The translations under genes were made by a program, and so were the position numbers. DNA of 64,000 nucleotides from Oxyruncus cristatus (taxonomy: Eukaryota; Chordata; Aves; Passeriformes; Cotingidae): NCBI GenBank assembly GCA_013399855.1, contig VXAY01004756.1, positions 1,712,246-1,776,245 on the forward strand, read 5' to 3'. Below, in pieces: positions 47,286-59,129 of the stretch; within the stretch, counting starts at the first letter, position 1; each line of letters begins with the position of its first letter. Below the pieces are notes generated by a model that did not search any database, had not been told where the DNA came from, and saw only the letters and a program-made list of their open reading frames with translations.

Positions 47286-49615
47286 GTTTCACATCCAAGT
47301 AGCCAAGAAAAATCCAAGATATGTTTTCTACACCACCACAAGCTCCCTTGAACAGTGCTGGGGATTCCCTTGGGCAGTGCCCTCTCTGATATGAGCAGCC
47401 AACCCAAGGTCCTGAGTAATTATGGATTTTAAGGATTCAATATAACTTCTTCCGGGTGTAGACATGTGAGCACTGACATCCTGGCCAAATACCAATTTGG
47501 ATAATTATTTTGCCTACCTAAATGCCCCCATTTTCATTGGAATAAAGGTATTCCTCCTTTCCAAAGCTGTTCAGCAGTGCTGTTAAACAGCTGCGATATT
47601 TCACCCCAGAGATGGCTCCGTTTCAGTGGTGGGTGACATGATCCAAAGAGTTGGAATATCAGTTTAATCACTTTGGCATCCTTCGGGAATAAAGTCACTA
47701 TTTAAATGTAAGATTATTGTATAGAATAAAATTGTCAATAAATGTAGTAATGTCTATCTCTAACTATAAGCAATTACAGAGATAATCTCCAGCTCTCAAA
47801 AAATAACACCAGATGGTATTTTTCAGAAAAGTCAAATGTAGAATATTATATTTTTTTGCGTTTTTCAGTACATCACGATGGCAAATAATATTATGTGAAT
47901 CCTGGAAGTACAAGAAAAATCTGCAAGTATAACATTCTTCTCTTCCAGTGAACATCCTGTGAATTCATAAATATTTACATTTTGCAAGTTATAATTATGT
48001 AGCACTGGAGGAAAAAAAAAAAAGAAAGAAAAAAGAGTGACTGTATATACAAGTTTATAAAAGAACATTCATAAATTAAAAATGTGCATTGTTCTGGAAA
48101 TGATACCTACTGTGTTTTTTGTGTCAGTGTGTCAAACCCTAGGGTATATTCCTACCTCTCCCTCAGCTGGGCAAAAATAACACTTGTAGGCTTTTATTTC
48201 TTAGTATAGTTTCTATTAATAGTTTTAAATCATTATGTATGAACTCATCACCGTGGGGATCATGTTAAAACAGAAAATAAAGTTTTGCAACAGGAATGAT
48301 CCTCCTTAACAAGTTGACAAACACAAATATGCGTTTTGTGGAAAATTCACTCACAAGTACCCAAATTGAGACAGTTCAATGTTATTCCATTGCTGGGTTT
48401 TGGGGTTTTTTTTAATTGGAATTCTGTATTAACTGTCTTGTTGCAGCAATTTATATATTAGAGCATAATTTTAACGTTAATGAATCTAAACTGCATGAAA
48501 GTCATGAAATTTTGGTTGCAAGAACCTTATTTTCTCAGCAACCAGCAAAAACTATTCATTGAAGGCTATTTTTACAGAAGGAATTTTACCATTTTGATTC
48601 ATGAATAATCCATGAACAGATGTTGATTTTTACAAGTTCAGTTGTTACTTGAAATTGTTTGAATACTTTATACAAACATATTGCAACCTCTGGGTTATTT
48701 GTATATTTTCTGTTGTTCTATTACAGCGCTCAACTATTCATTGTGAGATAGATTGTCCCCACATACAAATAAATCCTTACCAATGTAAGAAGAAAAACGG
48801 TTGGACGAGTGACCTAGGTGTATTATTCATGATGTAAATTCTTTAGGGGAAAAGAAATGAATTATTTTATGACCAGGGGGAAAAAAAAATCAACTTTTAC
48901 AAATAGGGAAAAAAAAAAGAAAGGAGAAAATTATTTGTACAAATGTTTAACACCCTGACTGTGAGACGGTCAATTCCTCGGAATGTTGCTTTGAAAGTAA
49001 AAGCTCTGCGCGACCATCCATGCAAATAGAAAAGGATTTAGGAAAGTTACTTTGATATCTTAATTAATAGTTGTGAAATCATCTTTTACTCTCCCTCTAA
49101 AGTATTCATTCAGTTGTAGTGTTGAGATAAAAACAAAACCACTGTGGCAGCACCTTCCTCTTGTCAGTGTTCTAAACCAGCGCTGCTTTTCCATTTTCCC
49201 TTGGCTGCTTCCCTGTGGGCAAACCAGCTATTTCCTACTTTTTCTTCCCATTTTCCAAGTGTGCCAAATTTGCATCCACATCCCAGGGTCTGGCACAGCA
49301 GGCAACTTTCTAACCGTAATTTTTACCTCATTAGGTTGTGCAATATCACAATAATTCCAGACAAACTGTGCCAGATCTTCCAAGGAGAAGGGGAAAAAAA
49401 AAAAAAAAATCACCACAACAGTTACGCTCAATCAGGTTTCCAAACTTGATTTAAGCATCTGATCCTGAAGTTCTTTTACCTGCATTTACACAACATGAAT
49501 CCTTCCCTCTTATCCTTGATTTACATCACTTTTAAGGTGCTTTCCTGGCGATCCCTGGACAGACATTTATTGGAAAACCTGGGGTAGTTTATTGGACCTG
49601 CAACCTCCTGGTTTT
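47286..49615. other. AT-rich unique sequence, no gene seen
   Basis: Contains poly(A) runs near 48010, 48880 and 49395. On the minus strand, the pyrimidine tract opposite the 48010 run ends in CCTCCAG, a possible acceptor, but the following sequence has an early stop and no donor. Confidence 0.5.
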
Positions 49616-49671
49616 CACAGAATCCTTAGGGTTGGAAAGGCCTCTAAGACCATCAAGTCCAAGTGTTTTCC
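49616..49671 (-). mobile_element. CR1: CR1-type LINE tip, about 55 bp
   Basis: CACAGAATCCTTAGGGTTGG, AAAGGCCTCTAAGACCATCA and AGTCCAAG match the extreme 3' end of an older CR1 family, inverted. It is too short to place in a subfamily. Confidence 0.75.
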
Positions 49672-50002
49672 AGCCATCTGTGGAAGATTTGCATGGGTTT
49701 CCACATCACAACAACTGACCAAACTATGCTGATCTTCAGAGATTTTACAGGCCTGTGTTCTGGGAAGGGATTAACTTTAAATTGAGTTAAATTAACTACA
49801 TCAAAGAAAAGAAAGGAATATTTGCCAGGAGGAACCACAGTGATATAGAGCTGCTGGCTATCCAGTTTATTTATTAAACTGGGAAAGGCAAGTGGGAAGG
49901 TTGGTGGGGTGTTTCAGTTGAGCCCGTTACCTTTCAGAGCTCATTATTCACGTGGTCAGGAACATCTGAAGTTGGCCAGTTATCAGGGGTACGAGGAGCC
50001 TG
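49672..50002. other. unique spacer, no gene seen
   Basis: About 330 bp between two CR1 pieces. Nothing is recognised. Confidence 0.5.
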
Positions 50003-50276
50003 CAGGGACAGGACAACAGGGAATGGTTTCAAACTGACAGGCAGGAGACTTCGATGAGATATTAGGAAAAAAATTCTTCCCTGTGAGGGTGGGGAGGCCC
50101 TGGCACAGGTTGCCCAGAGAAGCTGTGGCTGCCCCTGGATCCCTGGAAGTTTCCCAGGCTGGGTTGGACGTGACTGGGAGCAACCTGGGCTAGTGGAAGG
50201 TGTCCCTGCCCATGGCAGGGAGTGGAATGAGTTGAGCTTTAAGTTCCTCTCCAACACAAACCATTCTATGATTCTG
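50003..50276 (+). mobile_element. CR1: CR1 LINE, 275-bp 3' fragment
   Basis: Sense CR1 from CAGGGACAGGACAACAGGGA through TTCTTCCCTGTGAGGGTGGG, CAGAGAAGCTGTGGCTGCCC and CCTGCCCATGGCAGGGAGTG to CCATTCTATGATTCTG. It is well preserved apart from a diverged segment near 50150-50185. Confidence 0.95.
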
Positions 50277-51324
50277 CTCTTGGGCACCAGCCCGACACCC
50301 CTGAACGCCAAAGAGGAAGACTAAAAACTCAATTTCTAAGCAAAATAGTGATTTTTTTATTTATATCTGTAAAACACATTAATATTTTTTGTTTGTTTTG
50401 TTTTTAGTGCTTGGGCAGCTGGTAATTCTGCCGGTGTGGCCACTACCTGATTTTAATTCCTGAATCTCTCCCTGCACAACATCTTTTTGGGAGCTGATAA
50501 CAGTCATTAGTCCAGGTATGTTTATATTTTACCACATATTCCAGACTCTTAAATATACTAATCCCCATAGTTGACAGCACTTATGTTGCAATGACCTGCA
50601 GTCATCTGATCAACTTTCAGAATACTTACTAGCTATAATCAAATATATTCTCATCTCTTATTTGAACAAATCAAGCAGAAATTGAATACATTTTTTTTTA
50701 TGAACACTAGCAATATGTTCTCTTCTCTGATAATTTTGACATTAAAATTCCATTTTAATAATCCCATCCTTCAGGCTTTGCAGACTCTTAAGGTATTAAA
50801 GCAAAAATTATCCTAAGCAGTTAGATTATAATGTATTTAAAGATTAGACATTTCATGTTGAATATTAACTGCTCCACTTCCCAGAGAAAAAAAATGATGC
50901 AGGGGTTTTTTCCTAGGATAATTTATACATTTTTGATAGGTTGACTATACAAAGTTCAAACCCTTTATGAAAAAATACTATAAAATATACTCATAGTCCT
51001 GCATTATATTAAAAAGCTGTATATAAAGGTAGGAGAAAACATTTTTGCTGACATCATTAGCATATTTTGGTCCCTCAGAATTAGACAAAATGGCTGTTCA
51101 ACCTCAATGCAGCTGAGTTGAGACAACACTGCAAATATTTTGCCATTAAAGAAGTTTTATTTGTATATCACAAAAGATGGGTCACATATTTGGACTTCAG
51201 GTTTCAGAATAATGTAAGATGGAGAAGTGTTAATTACTTCAAAACAAAGCAAATTACACCCAGAAAATGAAGCTTTAAGTATTTAGGTGTTTGTCTAAGT
51301 CATGTCTGTTCATTATGAACACTC
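50277..51324. other. AT-rich unique sequence, no gene seen
   Basis: No repeat, exon or RNA gene was found. Confidence 0.5.
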
Positions 51325-51470
51325 CCAACCCCTGGAAGTGTTCAAGGACAGGTTGGGTGGAGCTCTGAGAAACCTGCTCTAGTGGAAGGTGTTCCTGCCC
51401 ATGGCATGGGGTTGGAATGAGGTGGTTTTTAAAGCCCCTTCCAACCCAAACAATTGTGGGATTCTATGAA
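51325..51470 (+). mobile_element. CR1: CR1 LINE, 145-bp 3' end
   Basis: CCCCTGGAAGTGTTCAAGGA, CTAGTGGAAGGTGTTCCTGC and CCATGGCATGGGGTTGGAAT, with tail GTGGGATTCTATGAAAG. It retains only the 3' UTR end. Confidence 0.94.
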
Positions 51471-52040
51471 AGCATTACTTGAGTGGGGCAGAATTTAAAA
51501 TTGCCCAGTGGGAGTATGTCCTGCAACCAGAGTAGTTCCCCTCACTGCTTACTCCTGCCTTGTTCACCTCCCCACAGCCCAAGGACGAACATCTCTCTCT
51601 GCACACGTGCTGTGTTTCTGTACAACACACGATGTTCCTACATCCCCCTACACCCAGATCTCGGCCTCATCTGCATTTGCCTCTTGTCATTCACCATCTC
51701 CTTTAACTCTTCGTCACAAAGTGATGTGACAGCTATCAAAACCAAACAAATCAGCAGCCCCAGCCCTCGTCAGCCCCGCCTGGGAAATCAGAGGTTATGC
51801 AAAGCACTAGTTGTGCAGTCTGGTCCATCACCACACAATGCCTTGAGGGACCCCTCTCCTCAGGGGCATCGAGGAGAAGACAACAGCAAAACCTGCAGCC
51901 CCACCTTCCTGCTGGACTTTGTGCCAACACAGCTGGCTTTGGTCTGCAGCCTATCCTGCTGCTTAGATTCAACCTGGTTTTTTTTTTTTCTTTTTTTTGG
52001 GGGGGGGCTTGTTTACTCCTTTACTGGGGGGGGGGGGGGG
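51471..52040. other. unique sequence ending in poly(T)/poly(G)
   Basis: A 217-codon frame starts at 51483 and a 146-codon frame at 51797. Both run through the T/G homopolymers and on into CR1, so they are chance frames. A pyrimidine tract ending in CCCACAG near 51577 (+) resembles an acceptor. From about 51978, T10, T8, G9 and then a G15 run (52026-52040) abut the CR1 copy. Confidence 0.5.
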
Positions 52041-52220
52041 CCCTGGCCCAGGTTGCCCAGAGAAGCTGTGGCTGCCCCTGGATCCCTGGAAGTGTCCAAG
52101 GCCAGGTTGGATGGGGCTTGGAGCAACCCGGGCTAGTGGAAAGTGTCCCTGCCCACGGCAGGGGGTGGCATTGGATGATCTTTAAGACCCCTTCCAACCA
52201 AACCGTTCTGGGATTCTATC
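52041..52220 (+). mobile_element. CR1: CR1 LINE, 180-bp 3' end after a G15 run
   Basis: Begins CCCTGGCCCAGGTTGCCCAG immediately after the G15 homopolymer, which sits where CR1 normally reads GTGGGGAGG. It continues CTGCCCCTGGATCCCTGGAA and CCACGGCAGGGGGTGGCATT, with tail GTTCTGGGATTCTATCAAAG. It is close to other copies in sequence, so fairly young. Confidence 0.95.
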
Positions 52221-53250
52221 AAAGCTCAGAGGTCTGAACTTCACATTAATCATTCAGTGACAGCTACTGGCACAGGCATGGTCCACTCACCACTTGCTGA
52301 TATCAGCACTGGCAGATCAAAACTTACTGAACATTGAGTATCCTGCTTTAAGCTCACCCATCATATTATTCCGAAATAGCTCTTCTGCAAAGAAAAAACT
52401 TCACCTCAAGAGAAAAAAAAAAAGGGGGGGAAAGAAAGTCTTCTCTTTAGAGTTTCTACTTCTGAATCTGCAATTTCAGTGCAGCTCCAAAAGACACCAA
52501 CCCTTGTCTGCCAGTTCACCCATTACCCGTGGACCACTTTGATGGGCTTCCCTTGCTCAGCACAGGGTGTTTCTCCTCTTCTTGTATAAACAGGGGAGAA
52601 AACCCTACAGAACAAAGGAATCTTTTTCCATTGGTGGGTAAACAACATCAGAGGCAGCCTGACTTTGTTTCCACACTGTTATGACACCATAAATACACAC
52701 CCTTTCCTGTGCTATTACTTATTCATTTTTTAACAATGTGCTTATGCTCTCAGAAGTGGGGTTTAGGTTGTTTCTGCGGAACATTTAACATCTTTTCTTT
52801 TTGTCCTTTTGCCTTGCCCTTCAATTTTGACCATGATGGATCTAAGCATATTTAGGACATTAAGGGCAAACTAAATTGTTGTTTATACTGTTAAATGTAA
52901 AAAGCATAATGGTAGGGTAGTGTCTATATTGTGGAAAATAAGTACACTTGTCTGATTTTTATTACAGATCTTCTCCACTGATGTGTACTGAGCAAATTGT
53001 GGGGTCTCTGCTGAAAATGCAATATGAAAGTTTAATACATCTGCAGGATGTGTCAACCTGAGCACACACTGAGCAACTGAAAACACAGGGAAAATACTTG
53101 TGCTTTAGGAGAGATGCTCCAAGAACTCCTAAATGAACCCTGTGCAGTCACAGAGCTGGTAAACACAGGGAAGTGACCGACACGAGTTCATCAACCCCAA
53201 CAGCTTGTGCCTGGAATCAGCATCTGCCACCCCCAGAGATATAACCTGAT
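52221..53250. other. unique sequence, no gene seen
   Basis: An A12/G7 run lies near 52413-52430. No gene or element is recognised. Confidence 0.5.
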
Positions 53251-53508
53251 ACAGAATCACAGACTGGTTTGGGTTGCGACACTAAAGCCCACCTTGTTCC
53301 ACCCCCTGCCATGGGCAGGGACATCTTCCACCAGCCCAGGTTGCTCCAACCTGGCCTTGGACACTTCCAGGGATCCAGGGGCAGCCACAGCTTCTCTGGG
53401 CAACCTGGGCCAGGGCCTCACCACCCTCCCAGCCAGGAATTTCCTCCTAATATCTCATCTAAACCTCCTCTCTTTCAGTTTAAAGCCATTCCCCTTTGCC
53501 CTGAGCTG
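53251..53508 (-). mobile_element. CR1: CR1 LINE, 258-bp 3' fragment with 11-bp deletion
   Basis: Begins ACAGAATCACAGACTGGTTT and has CCCCTGCCATGGGCAGGGAC and CAGCCACAGCTTCTCTGGG. Near 53347 it reads TTGCTCCAACCTGGCC, lacking the roughly 11 bp (AAGCCCCGTCC) present in most other copies here. It shares this with the 8.38-kb copy. It ends in the ORF2 C-terminal region (TTAAAGCCATTCCCCTTTGC). Confidence 0.95.
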
Positions 53509-56500
53509 AACAGACTTCTGGAAGTGAAGCACTTCTACAGAAATTCCTGTAAAATCTGGAGATGAGAACCCATCAGGGTGTTTTCCAAGCAATACACACA
53601 ATCTGGTGGTCTGTGCACGCAAAGGCTGCTAATCCATCCCCAGCTCTCTGAACTCACAGACACACGCTCTACTTTGCCTGCCCAGATGTTTTCTGATTAA
53701 TAATGAGGTCACCCCCCATGCCAAAAACACGGCCTTGTAGCTCTCCAACACTCTTGGAAAGCCACAGTGTGTTTGAGGGGGATGAAAATATTAAACACAA
53801 CGTAAGTATAAAACATAATAAATCAAACGAATTTGTTTAGGTGAAAAGCACTTTTTTGTTTTTGTCAGCACAGCAACTGTATATTCCACAATTATTATAA
53901 TGTTTTCTGACATGAAACTGCTGTATCCAACTGTTGTATCAGACCCAGAACTCTGGTTTCACCCCTCCTTGCTTTACAGGATGGTTCTTGAGAAAATGCC
54001 TGTATTTTACCATATTTAACCATTTCCAAGGTCATCACAGAAAACAAGAAATACGAAATTGGAAAGGGATAATACAAACCATTACTGGATCTGTTCCTTG
54101 GTCACTATGCCCCCAAAAAAAGCCTTGAGGAAAAGACTGAAAAGGACTCATGGATTTGAATTTCTGCCCCCAAATGATGGGCAAATCTGCAGGGCCAACT
54201 GAAAAGCCTGACCCTAAACAAACCAGAGGAGAGACGTGGCCATGCCACACTCTCATTTCTCCCCTGAAAAGCTCTTGCTATCACCCTCATGACCATTGCA
54301 TTCTACTGTTTTCGCTTTATAACTTTATATTTAACCATAAATAACCTCAAGAGGTCTAAAGCCCAGCACCAGACAGCTGAGTTTTGCTCCTACAGTAAAG
54401 TCTTGCAGTCCCTAAAAACAGAGTCCCAAATGCATGTGTTTACGGGGACCAAGGACTTGTCCTACACCACCCAGGGAAACACTGAGTGGGGACCACAAAG
54501 CCACGGGAAAAGCAGCTCTTTTTCCAGGCTCACTCAGCACCACCTATAGACAAAAGACTACATTTCTCTGGAGTATTTGGGAATGGAAAAATCTTCCTCT
54601 CCTGACTTCGACAGTATCGCCTGTGCTGCTGTTCCCGCTGCCTCGAGCACTCAGGGAGCAGCAGGGCCAGAGGGGGTTTGCATGTCTTAAATTTAATCCA
54701 GAAAGAAATCTTGAGAAACCAGAGAAGGGGAATGAGAGTGAGTGTGTGGTACTAAATCACGGCGATCAAAGACCCTTAAAACCAAGTTTTTGCATCAAAA
54801 GTCAGGCAATTCCCGAAGACTCTTTGCCCAGAACCAGATGCCTCAATAAACAGTTAATTTGGGGATTTTCTGCTGTGATTCTGTTCTGCAGCACAGAGAC
54901 ATCAAATTAGAAATAACACTAAGAAATAACACCCTGAATACTTATGGCTTCCCCATCTCCTTCTGCACGTTTCAGGCTCCGTTTGATGTCGGAAGCCGGC
55001 GCAACCCCAGTGCTGCAATCTGGGATTTGCCACGATAAATGTCTCTGTATGCAAGAATTTAAAATGTTGGGATTTTTTAGTTATGTTTCTCACAGAGAGA
55101 ATCTTGAAAAATGTGAAGTGCATCACACAGGGACTGATGTCACCCCATTTCCAGACAGTGCAGGATGAATTGGGAAGCATCACGTTCTCCTCGGTGCTGA
55201 ACCTGAAGGTGACAACCTGCAGCACACTAAGAAGTGAAAATGTGAGTACAGAAAATAATAATTAATAATAAAACACAAATTTAGTTGTCGTATAAAGAGG
55301 GTATTTCTTTTGCAGAATATGCTCTCTTTTAGATTTCAGGAAAAAAAAAAAAGGTTAAAAAGGGGGAAAAAAGTGACAAAACCTCCCCAAACAACACAAA
55401 AATATACATTTGAGATGAAAATAAAGTCCTGGAACCTGACACTTGTTGCAGAATCTAGATGTGGTTTGATGCAGAGCTAACATAAAAGAATGCCTCTTGT
55501 ATTAAAATATTCCTGATGGACCTTTCTTATACTGGCTGTTTTCCTAATTTGATTAATTGTAGAACTTTGGATGAGTTCAAACTTAGAACATTTGGGTTTT
55601 TAAATGCAGGATTTTCTGTCGCATTTTATGCCAGTGAGTGATAATGACATATCTTGAACTTCAAAGGTGTCTAAGCAATTAGAGATTCTCGGCAAGAGAA
55701 AATGCAGAGAGGGGGGAAAAAAAATAAAAAAGTAAAAGAAAAACTGACTTTGAATAGTTTTCCACAAATGCTGAATATTAAGCACATTTTGAGAATATTC
55801 CTGTGGTGTTAAATGTACAGTTTGCTTTAAAAAATTCTAAATAATTTGACTTTTCAGGGTAGAAAACAGCAGTGCCGTGAGTCCCCTCTTCAGCCCATCT
55901 TTTATTTGTACAGCCCTATAACACCGTGATTTCATGCTACATGTGTTGCTTGTTATATATCCTAAAAATTCAATTTTCTTACCCCAGAAGGAAGGAGCTG
56001 CAAGTGAAGGCAGTCATTTGATCATAAAGTGTTGTCAACGTGAAGGAAACGGCTTTTTGAGTGCTCCTGCCACCACCCCTATTTGTGGCAATCATGCAAA
56101 TCACTGCAAACTGGTCTGAAGCCTGAGTTCATTTGGGTTTTGAGTCGAGCTACAACAATTTTGGACATGAAGGGAAGGGAAAACACTGTCTGATATATGT
56201 TTTTATGGACATTTATCCCTGCCAAGCCCAAACAAAGTACAAAAGTAGTGCTGCACCTACTCTGGTGGGATATATGAGGCTCTGAAACGGTGATCTCTAT
56301 CTCAAAAACTATTTAAGCAGCCTCTGATAGGGCAGTTACTGTGGTTATAAGGCTTTCTTTCCCAGAATGATAGAGCACAGTAAAATACCTTCTAAAACAA
56401 CACGGATGTTATTGCTGACCCCAGATCCCAACTCCGGTGAATTTATTGTGCTTTGTCTTTGCACAAGTTCTCCATTCTTCTTTACTTTTCCTTCTGTGTT

Positions 56501-57420
56501 ATGCTTTTATCAGCCCCAAAAGGGATTGTATTTTTTTCCTTTTCATTAATAGGGCCCCTAGATTTTGAGGGGGGGGTGGTGCAGCTGAGAGGTGGTAGCA
56601 AACATCTAAACCCTTTATTGTCGGCAGCTCACCAGGAAATCGCACGACTTTTTGTTTGATTTTCTAAGTTCCCTAGAATGAAAAGCTTGTTTTATTTTTA
56701 GCAACAGAATTGCAATTCCCCCTCTTAAAACCACCCGTGAAAAGTAACTCCATCAAATACTGGCGAAGCGTAACTGCTGCCCATGGCCCAACACAGCCGT
56801 GCGAGGCCACTTTAAACCACTCCCAAGTCCTCACTTCCTCCTCCTCTAGAGACCCACTGGTGTGACAGGCTGGCCTCCCCACCTAAGATTGGTTATATTG
56901 ATCCAGAAACTGCTCTTATCAACTACAGCTGCCTCGGAGATCCTTGTGGGCACGTTGTTACCACTGAGAGTTGAACTTTTGTCTCTCAGGCGTCGTATCG
57001 GGAACCCTTTGGCACGTGGGGCAATTCCAGCGACCCGGAATGTCTTCTGTGCAGAAGCAAGTGGCAGAACACGATCTATAATTAACAGCAATGAATTCTT
57101 GGTGACTTAAATACCCAGAGCACTTGCATCAACTATAAGGCTTAAAAAAAAAAAAAATAAATTATGTGACAGACTTCCCTTAACTGTTGTTAATTTTGTG
57201 ATAGAAGTGCAAGGAAAAACTTTGCAATAAAACTCCGTTTGTCCACTTTAAAAGGCTTTTACATAGAGGGAGAGGAAAATTACATGCACAGCATATTCTA
57301 AAAATTTTTGTTTTGCTTTTAAAAACGAGGCTCTGACACATCTTTACCAAACACTCTGCTGCCCTCGGGAAACCACGGGGTACGTGCTTAACACAGACTC
57401 GAACACACAAAGCCTGATAC
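53509..57420. other. unique sequence, no gene called
   Basis: No CR1 for almost 4 kb. Two segments, 54434-54910 and 56846-57110, have longer frames, the latter open on both strands. Neither resembles a known protein. Poly(A) runs occur near 55340, 55720 and 57145. Confidence 0.45.
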
Positions 57421-58560
57421 TGCAGTGATTCTGCTGAAGTCAGAGATGCTTAATGGCAGGGGTTAAGTTAAGCAGCTGTTTGAGTCTTGTTGGGATCAGG
57501 ATCCTGCCTGCAAGTGTTATCACAAGCACTTCTGCGCAGTTCTTTTGACTTCAGGAGTAACTGATGCACGATAATGGCAGCAAACATTTGCTTTACGAAG
57601 ATAAGACTATGATCTAAATTCTGCCCCTGCTTACACCATTGGAAATGGTGTTTTTAGCTGTAGTAGCTCATCCCAAGCCGGTGAACAGACCAATTACACA
57701 CATTTGCCTTCTCTGATGCTACTGAAGCCACTGGAGGTGCCGAGTACAAGGAGTCATTCGAATACTTGACCTGATGCAATTAGTGTGGATTGCCACCACA
57801 CTGAGAAGAACGTGGACCTCTGACACCTCATGGCTATAGAAACCATTGTACAAAGCCTGGCATATATGTTAAACAGAGGGGAACACGTGTTAACTCACGT
57901 CCTACCTGTCACTGGCTTCATTAAAATAAACAAAAGCCTTATCACAACAAGTTACACTTTCCCAGACTCCACATTCAAGCTCTAAGTCAGAAGTATTTAC
58001 AAGCTTTAGTGAGTCTCCCACACAATTTCCATACGCCCTTATTTACACCTCTCTCAAGGCATCATTTTGACCACAGTTAAATAATCTGTCACAGAAAGAC
58101 TGTAAACTTTCTGAAAAAGTTCTGGTTATTATAATATTTCTGCATTTATATTCCATCACATCAGTATTAAAGGCTTTCAGTTACAGTGCTTCTGGGGATA
58201 AAAAGCTAAAATGCCTTTGCTCACAGGTGCATTAAATCCTATTAAAGAATCTTCCTTATAGCACATACCTCATTACTGCATACAAAGGCTTGGATTATAA
58301 AATGAAGGTGAAGTGTACAAAGTGAGATTTGATATTACTCGGTGTGCATATGCTGAAGTCATTAGGTTTTACACTGTGCTCCAATGATAGCAGGTTTCAC
58401 ATTCCTATTGAGTTGCTTCCAGTAGTCAATGCTTCTGGGTCAAGTAGGCTGACATGGGGTGATGTGTCTCAATACAGGGGATGAGAAAACTTCTTTAAGC
58501 AGCTTTACACAATGACAAGTGCACTTCCCTCCATAGCTTTATTATGCAATATAAGCATCA
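57421..58560. promoter_or_regulatory. candidate conserved non-coding element(s)
   Basis: About 1.1 kb of unique, balanced-composition sequence without frames or repeats, containing GCAATTAG, TGACTTCAGGAGTAACTGAT and many short palindromes. It looks like constrained non-coding DNA rather than neutral AT-rich filler. This is a judgement of texture only. Confidence 0.22.
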
Positions 58561-59129
58561 GGTCATAGAACAGTCCACAGTGTGGGGATCAAATAGAACT
58601 AAACTATGAAAAAAAAAAAAANNNNNNNNNNNNNNNNNNNNNNNNNNNNNNNNNNNNNNAAAAGGTTTAAGGCTAAATTAGGTGATTTAAACATTTTCCT
58701 TTAAGCTTATACAAAATCCCCTGGATATAAAATCCTGCATAATGCTCTCCTGGATTTATATGTAGCAGGCATATAAATTTTAACTATTTCATAGCAAGAA
58801 GGAGCTTTCCCCAGGAAAGGGAAAAGGAAAAAAAGGGGGGGGGAAAAGCCCATCTCCTGTTCAGGTGACTAATTTTAATTAATTAACCTTCAGCATAGAA
58901 TTAAAGCAGGGAAAGCATCAATGAAACGCCAGGGAGACAAGTGGAACTTTTCCTATTGCTTGGGGAGCACAAACCTCGAGTTGTCTAAATAATTTGATGG
59001 CATAAGGGCAAGCAGTTAAAAACCAGAGATAAAGCCAACGAATTGGCTTGTAACTCAGCACAGATACTATTAAAAAAGCCAGATATTCTCCCATCCTATC
59101 CATTATTCAAGCAGCTTCTTCTGTTGCTG
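58561..59129. other. unique sequence around the second assembly gap
   Basis: Poly(A), the gap, and an A/G-rich run (AAAAAAAGGGGGGGGGG type) near 58830. No gene is recognised. Confidence 0.5.
58622..58659. other. assembly gap (38 N) in poly(A)
   Basis: Thirteen A residues precede the Ns and four A residues follow, so the gap is most likely an unresolved homopolymer. Confidence 0.99.

Noticed and set aside
51483..52136. The longest open frame in the window, 217 codons
   Set aside because: It crosses T and G homopolymers and ends inside a CR1 3' UTR. The protein-like half has no recognisable domain.
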